Shown piece by piece: positions 10,701 to 18,888 of a stretch of DNA of 64,000 nt. A model generated the notes under the pieces. That model was not told the origin of the DNA, searched no databases, and saw only the letters and a program-made list of their open reading frames with translations. This stretch comes from Flavobacterium aquidurense. Its GTDB lineage: Bacteria; Bacteroidota; Bacteroidia; Flavobacteriales; Flavobacteriaceae. The stretch is from assembly GCF_001404985.1 (NCBI RefSeq), contig NZ_JRLF01000012.1, positions 248,001 to 312,000 of the forward strand, read 5' to 3'. Each line of letters opens with the position of its first letter. Position 1 is the stretch's first letter. Both the position numbers and the translations under genes were made by a program.

Positions 10701-13700
10701 GGGACTGGTACGCAAACAATAAATACCTATGATGCTTATAATAATGTAACAAATTCCAGAACATCGTCAAAAGAGGGCTCTACAGTTGTTCAGACAGCAA
10801 TAACAGAAATTAGTTATCAAGCACCTTCTGCATCTCCTTATATATTAGGCAGGCCTACTAGTAAAACTCAAACTTTATCTGTGCCTGGAAATTTAATGAG
10901 AAATCAGGAAGTATATACTTATGATGGTAACCAACTTCTTTCTGATATTGATAAAAGTGCTTCTGGAACAGCAACAATAAAAGAGCATAATGATTATGAT
11001 TCCTATGGAAATATTACAAAAAAAACAATTACAGCTCCAGCTCCATTAGAGCCAAGAATTACAGATTATGAATATGACCCGTCAAAAAGATTTTTAACAA
11101 AACTTATCGATTCAGATAGAATCGCAACAACGTTTTTTTATTATCCGGATGGGACATTAAAATCAGAAACAAGCCCTTTTGCATCGATTTCATATACTTA
11201 TGATTCATGGTTTAAAAAAATAACAGTAAAAGATGATAAATTAAATAAAACAACAACAATTAGTTATACTAAAGATGTTGAAAAAACAGTTGTTACAACA
11301 ATAACAGATGTATTAGATGGAAGTGCAAGTGAAGAAACATTTGACGATTTAGGAAGAAAAATAAAATCTGGCGTTAAGGACATTAATGGATCATTCTCTT
11401 ATGTGTCTTATTTATATGATATTTATAACAGAAATTATAAAACAAGTGAGCCTTATTTTGGAACATCACCTTCACAGTGGAATGAAATTAAGTATGATGT
11501 CTATGGTAGAAATACGCAAAGTACATTGTTTAACGGACGAACTACTTCAGCGTCTTACTCCGGTTTAACGACTACTTTGGTTGATGGTCAAAAAAATAAA
11601 ATAGCCACAAATAATGCTAATGGTACTATAAAATCTGTCAATGAAACCATTGGCGGAAATATTAATTACAGCTATTTTGCCAATGGTAGTTTAAAACAAA
11701 CCAATTACAATGGTGTAAACATCACTATAGAACAAGATGGTTGGGGGCGTAAAACGAAGCTAATCGATCCATCAGCTGGTACTTTTAAGTATGATAATAA
11801 TGATTTTGGCGAATTAACTTCAGAAACGAGCCAAAACGGAAATGTTATTACCACTATTAAGCGAGATTCTAAAGGAAAGATTATTCAAAAGACAATTGAG
11901 GGTTCAGGAACTAACAGTATTACAGATTATACTTATGATTCAAATAATTTGCCTTTAACGATTAACTATGTTGATAAAAATGAACCTTCAGAATCTAATA
12001 GAACACTAATAACCATAGCGTATGATGATACTTATAAGCGAGTAACAAGCATAACCGAAGAAAAGTTTAATGTTACTAAATTTACTAAAGTGTTTAGTTA
12101 TGATGTTTTAGGAAGAATTGATACTGAAACAAAAACTGCAGAAAAAGGTGGGAAATTAAGTAAGGTTGAAACTAAGAATGTTTATAAAAACGGAGATTTA
12201 TATCAAATTTTAGATAACACTAATAACAAAGTACTTTGGCAAACGAATATCTTAAATGCTAAAGGTCAAGTAAAAGAAAGTATGATTGGTAATGGTATAA
12301 AAATGACCAATGAATATGATTCTAATGGATACTTGTCTAAAATAACACATGATAAAACCACTAATCCTACAGCAAATATTATAACGCTCACTACTGTGTT
12401 CGATAAAAATACAGATAATTTAAGTAGTAGAACGAATAGTGCTTTTGGTAATTATACAGAAACTTTTAAGTATGATGAAATAAACAGGCTAAAAGAATTT
12501 ACTAATAAATTAGGAGTACAGGAAACTCAAAATTATGATCCTTCAGGAAAAATAACGAGTAATAATTTAGGAGTTTATGGTTATGATACTACTAAACCAT
12601 ATCAAAATAATGCGATTACGCTTACTCCGGAAGCAACAGGATATTATACAAATCGAGAAGGTATTTTTAATGACAGTATGGAAAATCGAACAGGATGGTC
12701 ATTAGGAGCATATAATCCTCAATGTATTTCTTTTGATGATACTAAATCACATACTGGTAAAAATGCTCTAAAAATTAATACAGTTAGCGCAGGGGTTACA
12801 ACAAGTTATGTGCAGTCTGACGTGTCAGTTGCTATTAATAATAAAATTGATACAGAATATACTTTTTCAGGATGGGTTTATACTGATAATCCTACTGCGC
12901 AGTTAACGCTTTTTACTTATAAAGAGGGTGAGACAGGGTACACCAACGTAACTTCAGTTAATACAAATGTCAAAAATAGTTGGGTTTATATTACTCAATC
13001 TTTTATGGTTCCTTTTACTATTAAAAACTTGAGATTACGACTAGATGCTGTAGGATCAGGAAATGTATGGTTTGATGATGTAGAAATTCGTAAAACCAGC
13101 AATGCGGCTACAGCAGAAAGAAAATTAATTGTAACTTACAATGCCTTCAAAAGTCCTATTCAAATTGATGAAACTGGGGTAGATAAAATAAGCTTTACTT
13201 ATAATGATAATAATCAAAGAAGTACAATGTATTATGGAGGCTTAGAAGATAAATTGCTAAGACCTTTACGTAAACACTATTCTGCTGATGGTACTATGGA
13301 AATTAAAGAAAACATAGTAACCGGGACTGTCGAATTTGTTACTTATATAGGTGGTGATGGTTACTCAGCTCCTATAATATCTAAAAGCGATGGAGCAAAT
13401 GCTGCTAGTTATTTATATTTACACAGAGATTATCAAGGTACTATATTAGCCATAACGAATAGTGATGGAGCTGTAGTCGAAAAACGATTATTTGATGCCT
13501 GGGGCAGTATCATAAAGGTACTAGACGGAGCAGGAAATGCACTTGCTGGTTTAACAGTTTTGGATAGAGGTTATACAGGTCATGAACACTTGCAGAGTAT
13601 AGGATTAGTTAATATGAACGCAAGATTATACGACCCAATGTTACATAGGTTTTTGCAGGTCGATAATTATATACAGAATCCTAGTAATACGCAAAACTAT

Positions 13701-14537
13701 AATCAGTATGGGTATGTGTTAAATAATCCTTTAATGTATACAGATCCTAGTGGTAATAAAGCGCAAGGAAATGGTAAAGATTGCGTAGATTGTGGACTTA
13801 GTAATAGTGATCAAACTTTTATTGGTAGTGCAATTTCTACAGTAGTAACTAACTGGGATGAGTGGGGAATAAAAGATTGGGCGAAGAAAAATCTTAACTT
13901 TAATAGCTGGGGAAAAAGTTGGAATAAATTTTGGGGCAAAAATAGAGGTAGTGATAATCCGAGACCTCAGCCAAATATGAGTAGTTATATAAACTTGAAT
14001 AGTACAAATTTTACGGGAGCTCAAATGGCTAATACAAATTTTAATTTAATATATGATATAAAACAGAATCAAACAATTATTGGAGATAATCTTGAAAAGA
14101 TTCCAGGAAAAACGAATGAAGTCGGAACATCAGTTGCAATACTTACCTCTGGTTTAGAGATTGGTGGAATGGCAAGTCCATACATGAAAGGATTTGGTTC
14201 ATATGCAGGAAATATAGCTACTTTTGCCCAAGCTGTTGATAATACAGTGAAGGTTCGTAAAGATGAAAAAGAAGGTGGTATATCGCGTCAAAGATATAGC
14301 TATAAAATGATAGGTACGGCAACTTCTTGGGGAGTAACTTATGCAATAGGGCAATGGGGAATTGGAGGAGCGTATGCTGGGCCATATGGTGTTTTCGCTG
14401 GAGTTTTTATTGGTGCTGGATTTCAGGGAATTGAATATGCTTATGATATTGTCGCCCCACAAATTCAATCTAGTTATAATGGTTTTGTTAATAATTTATA
14501 TAGAGCATCTTATAATGCTCAATTTAGCGGAAGATAA
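7728..14537 (+). CDS. SpvB/VCBS/RHS-repeat polymorphic-toxin-like secreted protein
   Basis: 2269 residues with a Sec signal peptide (MKNFYFTLSFFFLSIVVSAQ). Domains in order: SpvB-type N-terminus (about 25-110, with IPILVPAGINGVEPQISLNY); five FG-GAP/VCBS calcium-loop motifs such as GDFNGDGLTD near residues 333, 485, 554, 605 and 662; a long YD-repeat region; a carbohydrate-binding-like beta-sandwich (about 1645-1795); and the RHS core (about 1895-2010) ending DPSGNK, the usual autocleavage boundary. The last 260 residues are a variable tail with glycine-rich hydrophobic stretches (GIGGAYAGPYGVFAGVFIGAG), suggesting a membrane-active or pore-forming effector. This last point is inference. The next gene is a likely immunity protein. 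Confidence 0.9.
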   Translation: MKNFYFTLSFFFLSIVVSAQTSPTGSSTEVGLTQGELTVSLSGAANYTIPILVPAGINGVEPQISLNYNSQRGLNGTAAIGWDIAGISVITRIPSTKFHDGVINPVDFDALDRFALDGQRLIVKNGTFLTYGASGTVYETEDFSNLKVTSYGVHPSGTNYGPAYFIVEYPDGSKAYYGNSSDSLSVTDWSITYWENPQGVRISYNYTLSNNILYISSIKYGSINSTIAKNEIQFDYGARSFKEDGYVGGVNIIRDKNLTSIKVIGNGVGYRNYSLSAPSELVSITEKSGDNAKSYNPTVFNYGLNNSSTVDYLPLNTSIDVGNINSLNAATISGDFNNDGNTDFLLYPTTGPQAKKMFWLYYDIQSGSNQNIGYPLEVGNFDDIFSTTSLSRNNKVISQGWTVVQTDPVTKSTKFRGFSQCDTSIICPQDLKEYAFPKFTRQYFYPCDGVDPLKKAINKAEESSLSATPLKEGFVEKDVPKNYISGDFNGDGLTDIIAIESSVSYYINKDCATTTQQNYAGGKSYFINLDRRISTNFVNQSGFLSITNNSKYFVGDFNGDGKSDLYVFDLYYLKVYSLDDNNNLLLIYQNTTADPAIVLDKPILIGDYNGDGKSDFMIPKAFNTSDWYKYTSTGISQIKQEKTSSIVFSSNDSYNTYNFIPANFNNDGKTDLIRITSFRNPANTTGIITVACFSNEDGNFNSSGIWANTGDQESINIYALPMYLPQIKFSSNNILNQSQPTLEIAFVNKNKMYFFKSKYDIKENNLLNKITAGNGVQDLISYAPLHFKYKNLYYPIFIPSTGISNYPNMDITIDPNLYLVSKTEKKSKDVYKKRLFSYYGAVSNFEGLGFLGFRSVSQTNWYEDESKMITNVLKFDIDQRGANTENYSVLGFYAPLYASANPISRIITKGEGYTVTDSDNLVATQRITLQPGVFIKSGSTFSAKINPEANNSSNTPIDYITKSILTYESDLLANKVFKLQNIAIDQYNTLDGTGTQTINTYDAYNNVTNSRTSSKEGSTVVQTAITEISYQAPSASPYILGRPTSKTQTLSVPGNLMRNQEVYTYDGNQLLSDIDKSASGTATIKEHNDYDSYGNITKKTITAPAPLEPRITDYEYDPSKRFLTKLIDSDRIATTFFYYPDGTLKSETSPFASISYTYDSWFKKITVKDDKLNKTTTISYTKDVEKTVVTTITDVLDGSASEETFDDLGRKIKSGVKDINGSFSYVSYLYDIYNRNYKTSEPYFGTSPSQWNEIKYDVYGRNTQSTLFNGRTTSASYSGLTTTLVDGQKNKIATNNANGTIKSVNETIGGNINYSYFANGSLKQTNYNGVNITIEQDGWGRKTKLIDPSAGTFKYDNNDFGELTSETSQNGNVITTIKRDSKGKIIQKTIEGSGTNSITDYTYDSNNLPLTINYVDKNEPSESNRTLITIAYDDTYKRVTSITEEKFNVTKFTKVFSYDVLGRIDTETKTAEKGGKLSKVETKNVYKNGDLYQILDNTNNKVLWQTNILNAKGQVKESMIGNGIKMTNEYDSNGYLSKITHDKTTNPTANIITLTTVFDKNTDNLSSRTNSAFGNYTETFKYDEINRLKEFTNKLGVQETQNYDPSGKITSNNLGVYGYDTTKPYQNNAITLTPEATGYYTNREGIFNDSMENRTGWSLGAYNPQCISFDDTKSHTGKNALKINTVSAGVTTSYVQSDVSVAINNKIDTEYTFSGWVYTDNPTAQLTLFTYKEGETGYTNVTSVNTNVKNSWVYITQSFMVPFTIKNLRLRLDAVGSGNVWFDDVEIRKTSNAATAERKLIVTYNAFKSPIQIDETGVDKISFTYNDNNQRSTMYYGGLEDKLLRPLRKHYSADGTMEIKENIVTGTVEFVTYIGGDGYSAPIISKSDGANAASYLYLHRDYQGTILAITNSDGAVVEKRLFDAWGSIIKVLDGAGNALAGLTVLDRGYTGHEHLQSIGLVNMNARLYDPMLHRFLQVDNYIQNPSNTQNYNQYGYVLNNPLMYTDPSGNKAQGNGKDCVDCGLSNSDQTFIGSAISTVVTNWDEWGIKDWAKKNLNFNSWGKSWNKFWGKNRGSDNPRPQPNMSSYINLNSTNFTGAQMANTNFNLIYDIKQNQTIIGDNLEKIPGKTNEVGTSVAILTSGLEIGGMASPYMKGFGSYAGNIATFAQAVDNTVKVRKDEKEGGISRQRYSYKMIGTATSWGVTYAIGQWGIGGAYAGPYGVFAGVFIGAGFQGIEYAYDIVAPQIQSSYNGFVNNLYRASYNAQFSGR

Positions 14538-14556
14538 TTTAATTCAATAATATTTT

Positions 14557-15054
14557 ATGAAGTTAAAAATTGATTTTTGGAACCATTTAAGAATGCTAAA
14601 AGATTTAATTTTTATGTCTTTAGTATATTTTTTTACAATATTTTTATTTTTTAATTCTGTCGAAGAACAGTTAAAAATTTATTTGTTTATTCCTTATTTT
14701 TTGTTGCTTTTTTTTCCGGTAATAATTTTACATGTAAATTATTTAAAAGAGAATAGAGGTGTTGTAGTTGAAATAACTGAAAATATTTTGTTATTAAAAA
14801 AGGGTAATTTTATTAAAGAGTACCATGTCAATCAAATTAATGAAATTGTAGTTTATACAGGAGGTACGAGAAACACAGTATCCCCAGGTTTAGCTCATAG
14901 TAATTATTATTACGTAAAAATTAAACTTCAAGATGGTTTGTTTTTTATAATAACCTCTTTGTACTCCTGTAAAATTGATAAAATACTACAGGTAAATTTT
15001 AAAAATGTTAAGATTACTACAGAAAAAGTTTTTTATCCTATTATCAAAAAGTAA
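14557..15054 (+). CDS. Membrane protein with PH-like domain, candidate immunity protein
   Basis: 165 residues. Two transmembrane helices near the N-terminus (about residues 14-34 and 41-61) are followed by a beta-rich cytoplasmic domain (VVVEITENILLLKKGNFIKEYHV...YYYVKIKLQDGLFFIITSL) resembling bacterial PH-like domains. It begins 19 bases after the RHS gene on the same strand, the position where polymorphic-toxin immunity genes lie, and it is very AT-rich like the toxin tail. A membrane-located immunity protein fits the hydrophobic toxin tail. The immunity role is inferred from position only; no family was recognised with certainty. Confidence 0.55.
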   Translation: MKLKIDFWNHLRMLKDLIFMSLVYFFTIFLFFNSVEEQLKIYLFIPYFLLLFFPVIILHVNYLKENRGVVVEITENILLLKKGNFIKEYHVNQINEIVVYTGGTRNTVSPGLAHSNYYYVKIKLQDGLFFIITSLYSCKIDKILQVNFKNVKITTEKVFYPIIKK

Positions 15055-15390
15055 GATATTGCAGGGGAAGAGAACTTAAATTCATAAAAAAAGGAGTTGC
15101 AATTACGTGCTTAAGAACTTTATAAATAAAAAGTAAAATTATTAAATATAAAAATCCGCTGTACGAAGTATTCCTAATTAAAGCTGCGCGAATGTCTCTG
15201 ACTTCGTGCCCGCAAAGTAATTAAATTTTGTGCAAGATTAGTTTGAAAAGAATGATTATTCTAAAAATAATTTTAAAAAAGTGGATATAACTTTTCATTT
15301 TACGAGAACAAAAAATAAAGAAGCAAAGTTGAAGAATTCGTTAAAATGCTGATATAGTTTATATCGTAAATAAAAAATAATAAAATAAAA
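15055..15390. other. Intergenic region holding copy A of a duplicated boundary sequence
   Basis: No gene supported. Bases 15156-15231 are an unusually GC-rich patch that recurs at 18650-18724, and the similarity continues to 15390 and into the following gene. In copy A the patch reads in one frame as PLYEVFLIKAARMSLTSCPQSN then stop, with no start codon, so it looks like the relic of a coding 3' end. No clear promoter was found before 15391. Confidence 0.6.
15156..15231 (+). repeat. Boundary repeat, copy A (start of a duplicated ~1.2-kb cassette)
   Basis: Nearly identical to 18650-18724; differences are scattered single bases. It contains an inverted pair ACGAAGT...ACTTCGT (7 bp, 31 bases apart). 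The similarity runs on through the following spacer and the gene 15391-16341, so this marks the left edge of a duplicated cassette whose second copy ends with the gene at 18889-19812. Confidence 0.75.
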
Positions 15391-16341
15391 ATGAAACTAA
15401 ATATTAGTTTAATAGCGATTACAATTGCATTATTAAGTGGAGTAAATGTAAAAGCTCAAACTTTGAATCCAACTCCAGTTATAGTAGCGCCCGGTGCGGT
15501 AGATATTTTTAAAGGTGGTTATACTTTTTCGTATGCAACTGCAGGAACTCCATGGAGTGGTGCACTAATTAGCTTTGGAGGAGCTGTAAATAATTACGAT
15601 TGTCAAATAAGTTCTGATTATGGGTTGAATCGTATTTCTTTTAGAACAAAAAATGGTGATTATAATGTCTGGAATCCATGGAATGAAATACCAACAACAC
15701 TTGGAAATAATAATTTTGCTGGGAATCAAAATATCTTAGGATCAGTAGGTATCGGAACTACAAGTTTGACTTCTCCGCTAACAGTAGGAGAGTATCACGG
15801 TATTAAGTTATCTGTAGGGGGAGCAAATTGGGTAAGTAAAAATATTCTTCAAACAAGTTGGGTTTCAGGAATAGGAGATTTTACAGAAATAAATGTAGTA
15901 GGTCAGTTTGCAAATAATGCTTCGATCAGATTAATTGAAAATGGTAATGTTGGTATTGGAGTAGTTAATCCCGATTCAAAATTGACTGTTGCAGGTAACG
16001 TTCATGCACGCGAAGTAAAAGTAACGGTAAACGCCGGACAAGTCCCAGATTATGTTTTTGCAAATGATTATAAATTAAAATCATTGCAGGAAGTTGAAAA
16101 CTATATTAAACAAAATAATCATTTACCTGAAATACCATCAGCTCAGGAAATGGAGAAGAATGGTTTGATGCTGGCAGAAATGAATTTGAGTTTGCTTAAG
16201 AAGATGGAAGAAATGACACTTTATATGATTGAGCAGGAAAAGAAAAGCAATCAACAGTCTTTACAAATTGAAACATTACAAAAAGAAAACAATAGTTTTA
16301 AAAGCATTCTTGAAAGACTATCTAAAATGAACAAAGATTAA
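15391..16341 (+). CDS. Secreted fibre-like protein (VGIGTTNP-type repeats), paralogue 1
   Basis: 316 residues with a Sec signal (ending VNVKAQ). The middle carries fibre-like beta repeats (VGIGTTSLTSPLTVGEYHG and VGIGVVNPDSKLTVAGNVHAREVKV). The C-terminus holds the block YKLKSLQEVENYIKQNNHLPEIPSAQE followed by EKNGLMLAEMNLSLLKKMEEMTLYMIEQ, a coiled coil that probably trimerises. This family resembles phage tail-fibre or S74-type proteins but lacks a peptidase domain. It is almost the same as the product of 18889-19812 except for a more variable stretch (about residues 26-105). Likely a surface or adhesive protein; function is inference. Confidence 0.75.
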   Translation: MKLNISLIAITIALLSGVNVKAQTLNPTPVIVAPGAVDIFKGGYTFSYATAGTPWSGALISFGGAVNNYDCQISSDYGLNRISFRTKNGDYNVWNPWNEIPTTLGNNNFAGNQNILGSVGIGTTSLTSPLTVGEYHGIKLSVGGANWVSKNILQTSWVSGIGDFTEINVVGQFANNASIRLIENGNVGIGVVNPDSKLTVAGNVHAREVKVTVNAGQVPDYVFANDYKLKSLQEVENYIKQNNHLPEIPSAQEMEKNGLMLAEMNLSLLKKMEEMTLYMIEQEKKSNQQSLQIETLQKENNSFKSILERLSKMNKD

Positions 16342-16348
16342 AATAAAC

Positions 16349-17293
16349 ATGAAAAAAAAAATACTCCTATTTGTTATACTATTCTATTCGTTTTCTTACA
16401 GTCAAACTTTTGATGGTAATTTGGGGGCTGAAAGTTTGAATTGGACTCAGAACCAAAAAGATTTTTCAAGTCCTCCACGAGTTGGTATTGATCCCATGTC
16501 TATAAAACTTTGGGATAATTATAATAGTGCAAATTCGCCTTCTCAATATGGTTCATTGTTAGAAATAAACGGAAGAGTTAATCATTTAGTTTCTCAGCTT
16601 TATTTTGTTGGTACAGGAGCTGACAATGATAGGATAAAGTACAGAACTGCATTTTATGGTCAAAATAGTTGGACTGAGTGGCGTAACATATTAGATTCAA
16701 AAAACGATGTTGAATCTACAGGTAACCTAAAAATAGAAGGAAATGGTTATATAGCCGGGAATTTTTCGGTTGGAAACAATCACGGTGTTAAATTGTCTGT
16801 AGGGAATTCTACATGGATGAGTACTTCAATAATTGAAACTGGCTACACTGATGCTATAGGTGATTTTACAGATTTAAAAGTTGCAAGTTATCGTGATAGC
16901 TATGGTTTTATTCGAATTTTGAAAAATGGTAATGTTGGCATTGGTACAACAAACCCAGATTCAAAACTTACAGTTGCCGGAAATATTCATGCTCAGGAAG
17001 TAAAAGTAACCGTAACAGCCGGAGAAGTCCCTGATTACGTTTTTTCAAATGATTATAAATTAAAATCATTGCATGAAGTTGAAAACTATATTAAAGAAAA
17101 TAATCACTTACCGGAAATTCCTTCAGCTCAGGAAATAGAAAAGAATGGTTTAATGCTGGCAGAAATGAATTTAAACTTGCTGAAGAAAATAGAAGAAATG
17201 ACGCTTTATATGATTGAAATGAAGAAAGAAATTCAGAAACAAAATAATAAAATTTTAATTCTGGAAGAGAAAGTAAAAGATAATAATCAATAG
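16349..17293 (+). CDS. Secreted fibre-like protein, paralogue 2
   Basis: 314 residues with signal peptide MKKKILLFVILFYSFSYSQ. The N-terminal 110 residues differ from the other paralogues and include WTEWRNILDSKN, a strand pattern common in phage fibre 'receptor' regions. They are followed by the shared part VGIGTTNPDSKLTVAGNIHAQEV and the same C-terminal LPEIPSAQE plus coiled-coil block. It starts 7 bases after paralogue 1 and ends 6 bases before paralogue 3, so the three are one transcription unit. The variable head and constant tail suggest diversification of a binding domain on a common stalk. Confidence 0.75.
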   Translation: MKKKILLFVILFYSFSYSQTFDGNLGAESLNWTQNQKDFSSPPRVGIDPMSIKLWDNYNSANSPSQYGSLLEINGRVNHLVSQLYFVGTGADNDRIKYRTAFYGQNSWTEWRNILDSKNDVESTGNLKIEGNGYIAGNFSVGNNHGVKLSVGNSTWMSTSIIETGYTDAIGDFTDLKVASYRDSYGFIRILKNGNVGIGTTNPDSKLTVAGNIHAQEVKVTVTAGEVPDYVFSNDYKLKSLHEVENYIKENNHLPEIPSAQEIEKNGLMLAEMNLNLLKKIEEMTLYMIEMKKEIQKQNNKILILEEKVKDNNQ

Positions 17294-17299
17294 ACTACA

Positions 17300-18466
17300 A
17301 TGAAAAAGACAATATTTACAGGATTACTTTTACTACTTAATTTGTTAAATGTAAACGCACAAAATGCGATATTCAATAATGTTGAAATTGGCTTGGATGA
17401 TCCGGCATGGGGTGTAAATGTAAAAACTAACTTTCCAGGTTATACAGGTAGTTGGAGCAGAGGTTTTTTTATTTCTAACGAAAGTGGGACACAACATTTA
17501 TTTTTAATAGGAGCCAGTGGAAAATCAATAAATGGGAGTTCTAGTTTTACAAATGGCTTCATTGGAACAGATTGGGAGAATCAATTTATGTCATTCTTAC
17601 CAAATGGAAATATTGGTATAGGAACAAAAAATCCTATTGAAAAATTAAACATTAATGGCGGAACAGGTGATGGAGCATTATTTGATGCAAGAATTGCGTT
17701 GACAAAAGTATCAAGTACAGGAAATGTTCAGAGCGCCAAAATAGTTTTAAAAGATGATGATACTAATTTTGGTAATCTAACCTTTAAGGTAAAAACAACC
17801 GCCAGCCGATCAGAAATTGAAAGTTTCTATACTGATGCTTTAACAATTAAAGGATCTAATGCAAATGTTGGTATTGGAACTAATAATCCTATTGAAAAAC
17901 TTAATATTAATGGTGGCACCGGAGATGGAGCTTCCTTTGATGCGAAAATTGCATTAACAAAAGTTTCGACTACAGGAAATGTACAAAGTGCAAAAATAGT
18001 TTTAGGTGCTGTAGATACCGATTTTGGTAATCTTACCTTTAAAGTAAAAACAACCGCTAGCCGATCAGAAATTGAAAGTTTCTATACTGATGCTTTAACA
18101 ATAAAAGGTTCTAATGCAAATGTTGGCATCGGCACAGCAAACCCGGATTCAAAACTTACAGTTGCCGGAAATATTCACGCTCAGGAAGTAAAAGTAACTG
18201 TTAATGCAGGTCAGGTTCCTGATTACGTTTTTGCAAATGATTACAAATTAAAATCATTGCAGGAAGTTGAAAACTATATTAAAGAAAATAATCACTTGCC
18301 GGAAATTTCTTCTGCTCAGGAAATGGAGAAGAATGGTTTAATGCTGGCAGAAATGAATTTGAATTTACTTAAGAAAATGGAAGAGATGACACTTTATATG
18401 ATTGAGCAGAATAAATGCATTGAAAGTTTAAAACAAGATATAAATTTTCTAAAATCTAAATTATAA
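17300..18466 (+). CDS. Secreted fibre-like protein with two tandem 85-residue repeats, paralogue 3
   Basis: 388 residues, signal peptide ending VNAQ. After a head of about 100 residues come two near-identical 85-residue units, each starting NIGIGTKNPIEKLNINGG or NVGIGTNNPIEKLNINGG and ending DALTIKGSNA. The shared NVGIGTANPDSKLTVAGNIHAQEV stalk and the LPEIS-SAQE coiled-coil end follow. The tandem units explain its greater length over its neighbours. Same operon as paralogues 1 and 2. A truncated fourth gene begins 4 bases after its stop. Confidence 0.75.
   Translation: MKKTIFTGLLLLLNLLNVNAQNAIFNNVEIGLDDPAWGVNVKTNFPGYTGSWSRGFFISNESGTQHLFLIGASGKSINGSSSFTNGFIGTDWENQFMSFLPNGNIGIGTKNPIEKLNINGGTGDGALFDARIALTKVSSTGNVQSAKIVLKDDDTNFGNLTFKVKTTASRSEIESFYTDALTIKGSNANVGIGTNNPIEKLNINGGTGDGASFDAKIALTKVSTTGNVQSAKIVLGAVDTDFGNLTFKVKTTASRSEIESFYTDALTIKGSNANVGIGTANPDSKLTVAGNIHAQEVKVTVNAGQVPDYVFANDYKLKSLQEVENYIKENNHLPEISSAQEMEKNGLMLAEMNLNLLKKMEEMTLYMIEQNKCIESLKQDINFLKSKL
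17609..18118 (+). repeat. Two tandem 255-bp coding repeats
   Basis: Unit 1 is 17609-17863 and unit 2 is 17864-18118; the start of a third, partial unit begins at 18119. The anchor word AATnTTGGnATnGG recurs exactly 255 bases apart. The period is a multiple of three (85 codons), so units can be gained or lost without breaking the frame. Confidence 0.85.
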
Positions 18467-18470
18467 AATA

Positions 18471-18719
18471 GTGAAGAAAAAATACTTTTTAATTTGTGTT
18501 TTGATTACGATGAACGTCTTTTCGCAAATTAATTCTCCAAACGGGAATACTATATTTAGTTATAATGGTAATGCTGATGTTACCTTTAGATATCAACCTC
18601 GGGGACTTGGCGGCAGGGCTTTTGTTCATGCAGATAATAATGTTTTATCCCCGCTCTACGAAGTGTTCCTAATCAACGCTGCGCGAATGTCTCTGACTTC
18701 GTGCCCGCAAAGTGATTAA
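18471..18719 (+). pseudogene. 5' fragment of a fourth fibre-like gene, cut by the boundary repeat
   Basis: 82 codons from a GTG that follows paralogue 3 by 4 bases. It has a normal signal peptide (KKKYFLICVLITMNVFSQ) and a fibre-type start (NSPNGNTIFSYNGNADVTFRYQ). At 18650 the sequence passes into the duplicated boundary repeat and ends with PLYEVFLINAARMSLTSCPQSD then stop. The shared stalk and coiled-coil end are missing. The simplest reading is that insertion or recombination of the duplicated cassette replaced the rest of this gene. Expression of the stub cannot be excluded. Confidence 0.65.
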
Positions 18720-18724
18720 ATTTT
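18650..18724 (+). repeat. Boundary repeat, copy B
   Basis: Second copy of the sequence at 15156-15231, with the same ACGAAGT...ACTTCGT inverted pair. Similarity continues through the spacer and the gene to 19812. Here the left edge falls inside the reading frame of the truncated gene 18471-18719. Confidence 0.75.
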
Positions 18725-18888
18725 GTTTAAAAGATTAGTTTGAAAAAGATTATTATTCTATAGAGAATTTTAAAAAAGTGAGTATAACTTTTCATTTTAC
18801 GAGAACAAAAAAAATAAAGAAGCAAAATTGAAGAATTCGTTAAAATGTTGATATAGTTTATATTGTAAATAAAAAATAAGAAAATAAA

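Noticed and set aside
15156..15231. Boundary repeat as an insertion sequence end
   Set aside because: No transposase, no target duplication and no second inverted end were found; it reads rather as the relic of a coding 3' end.
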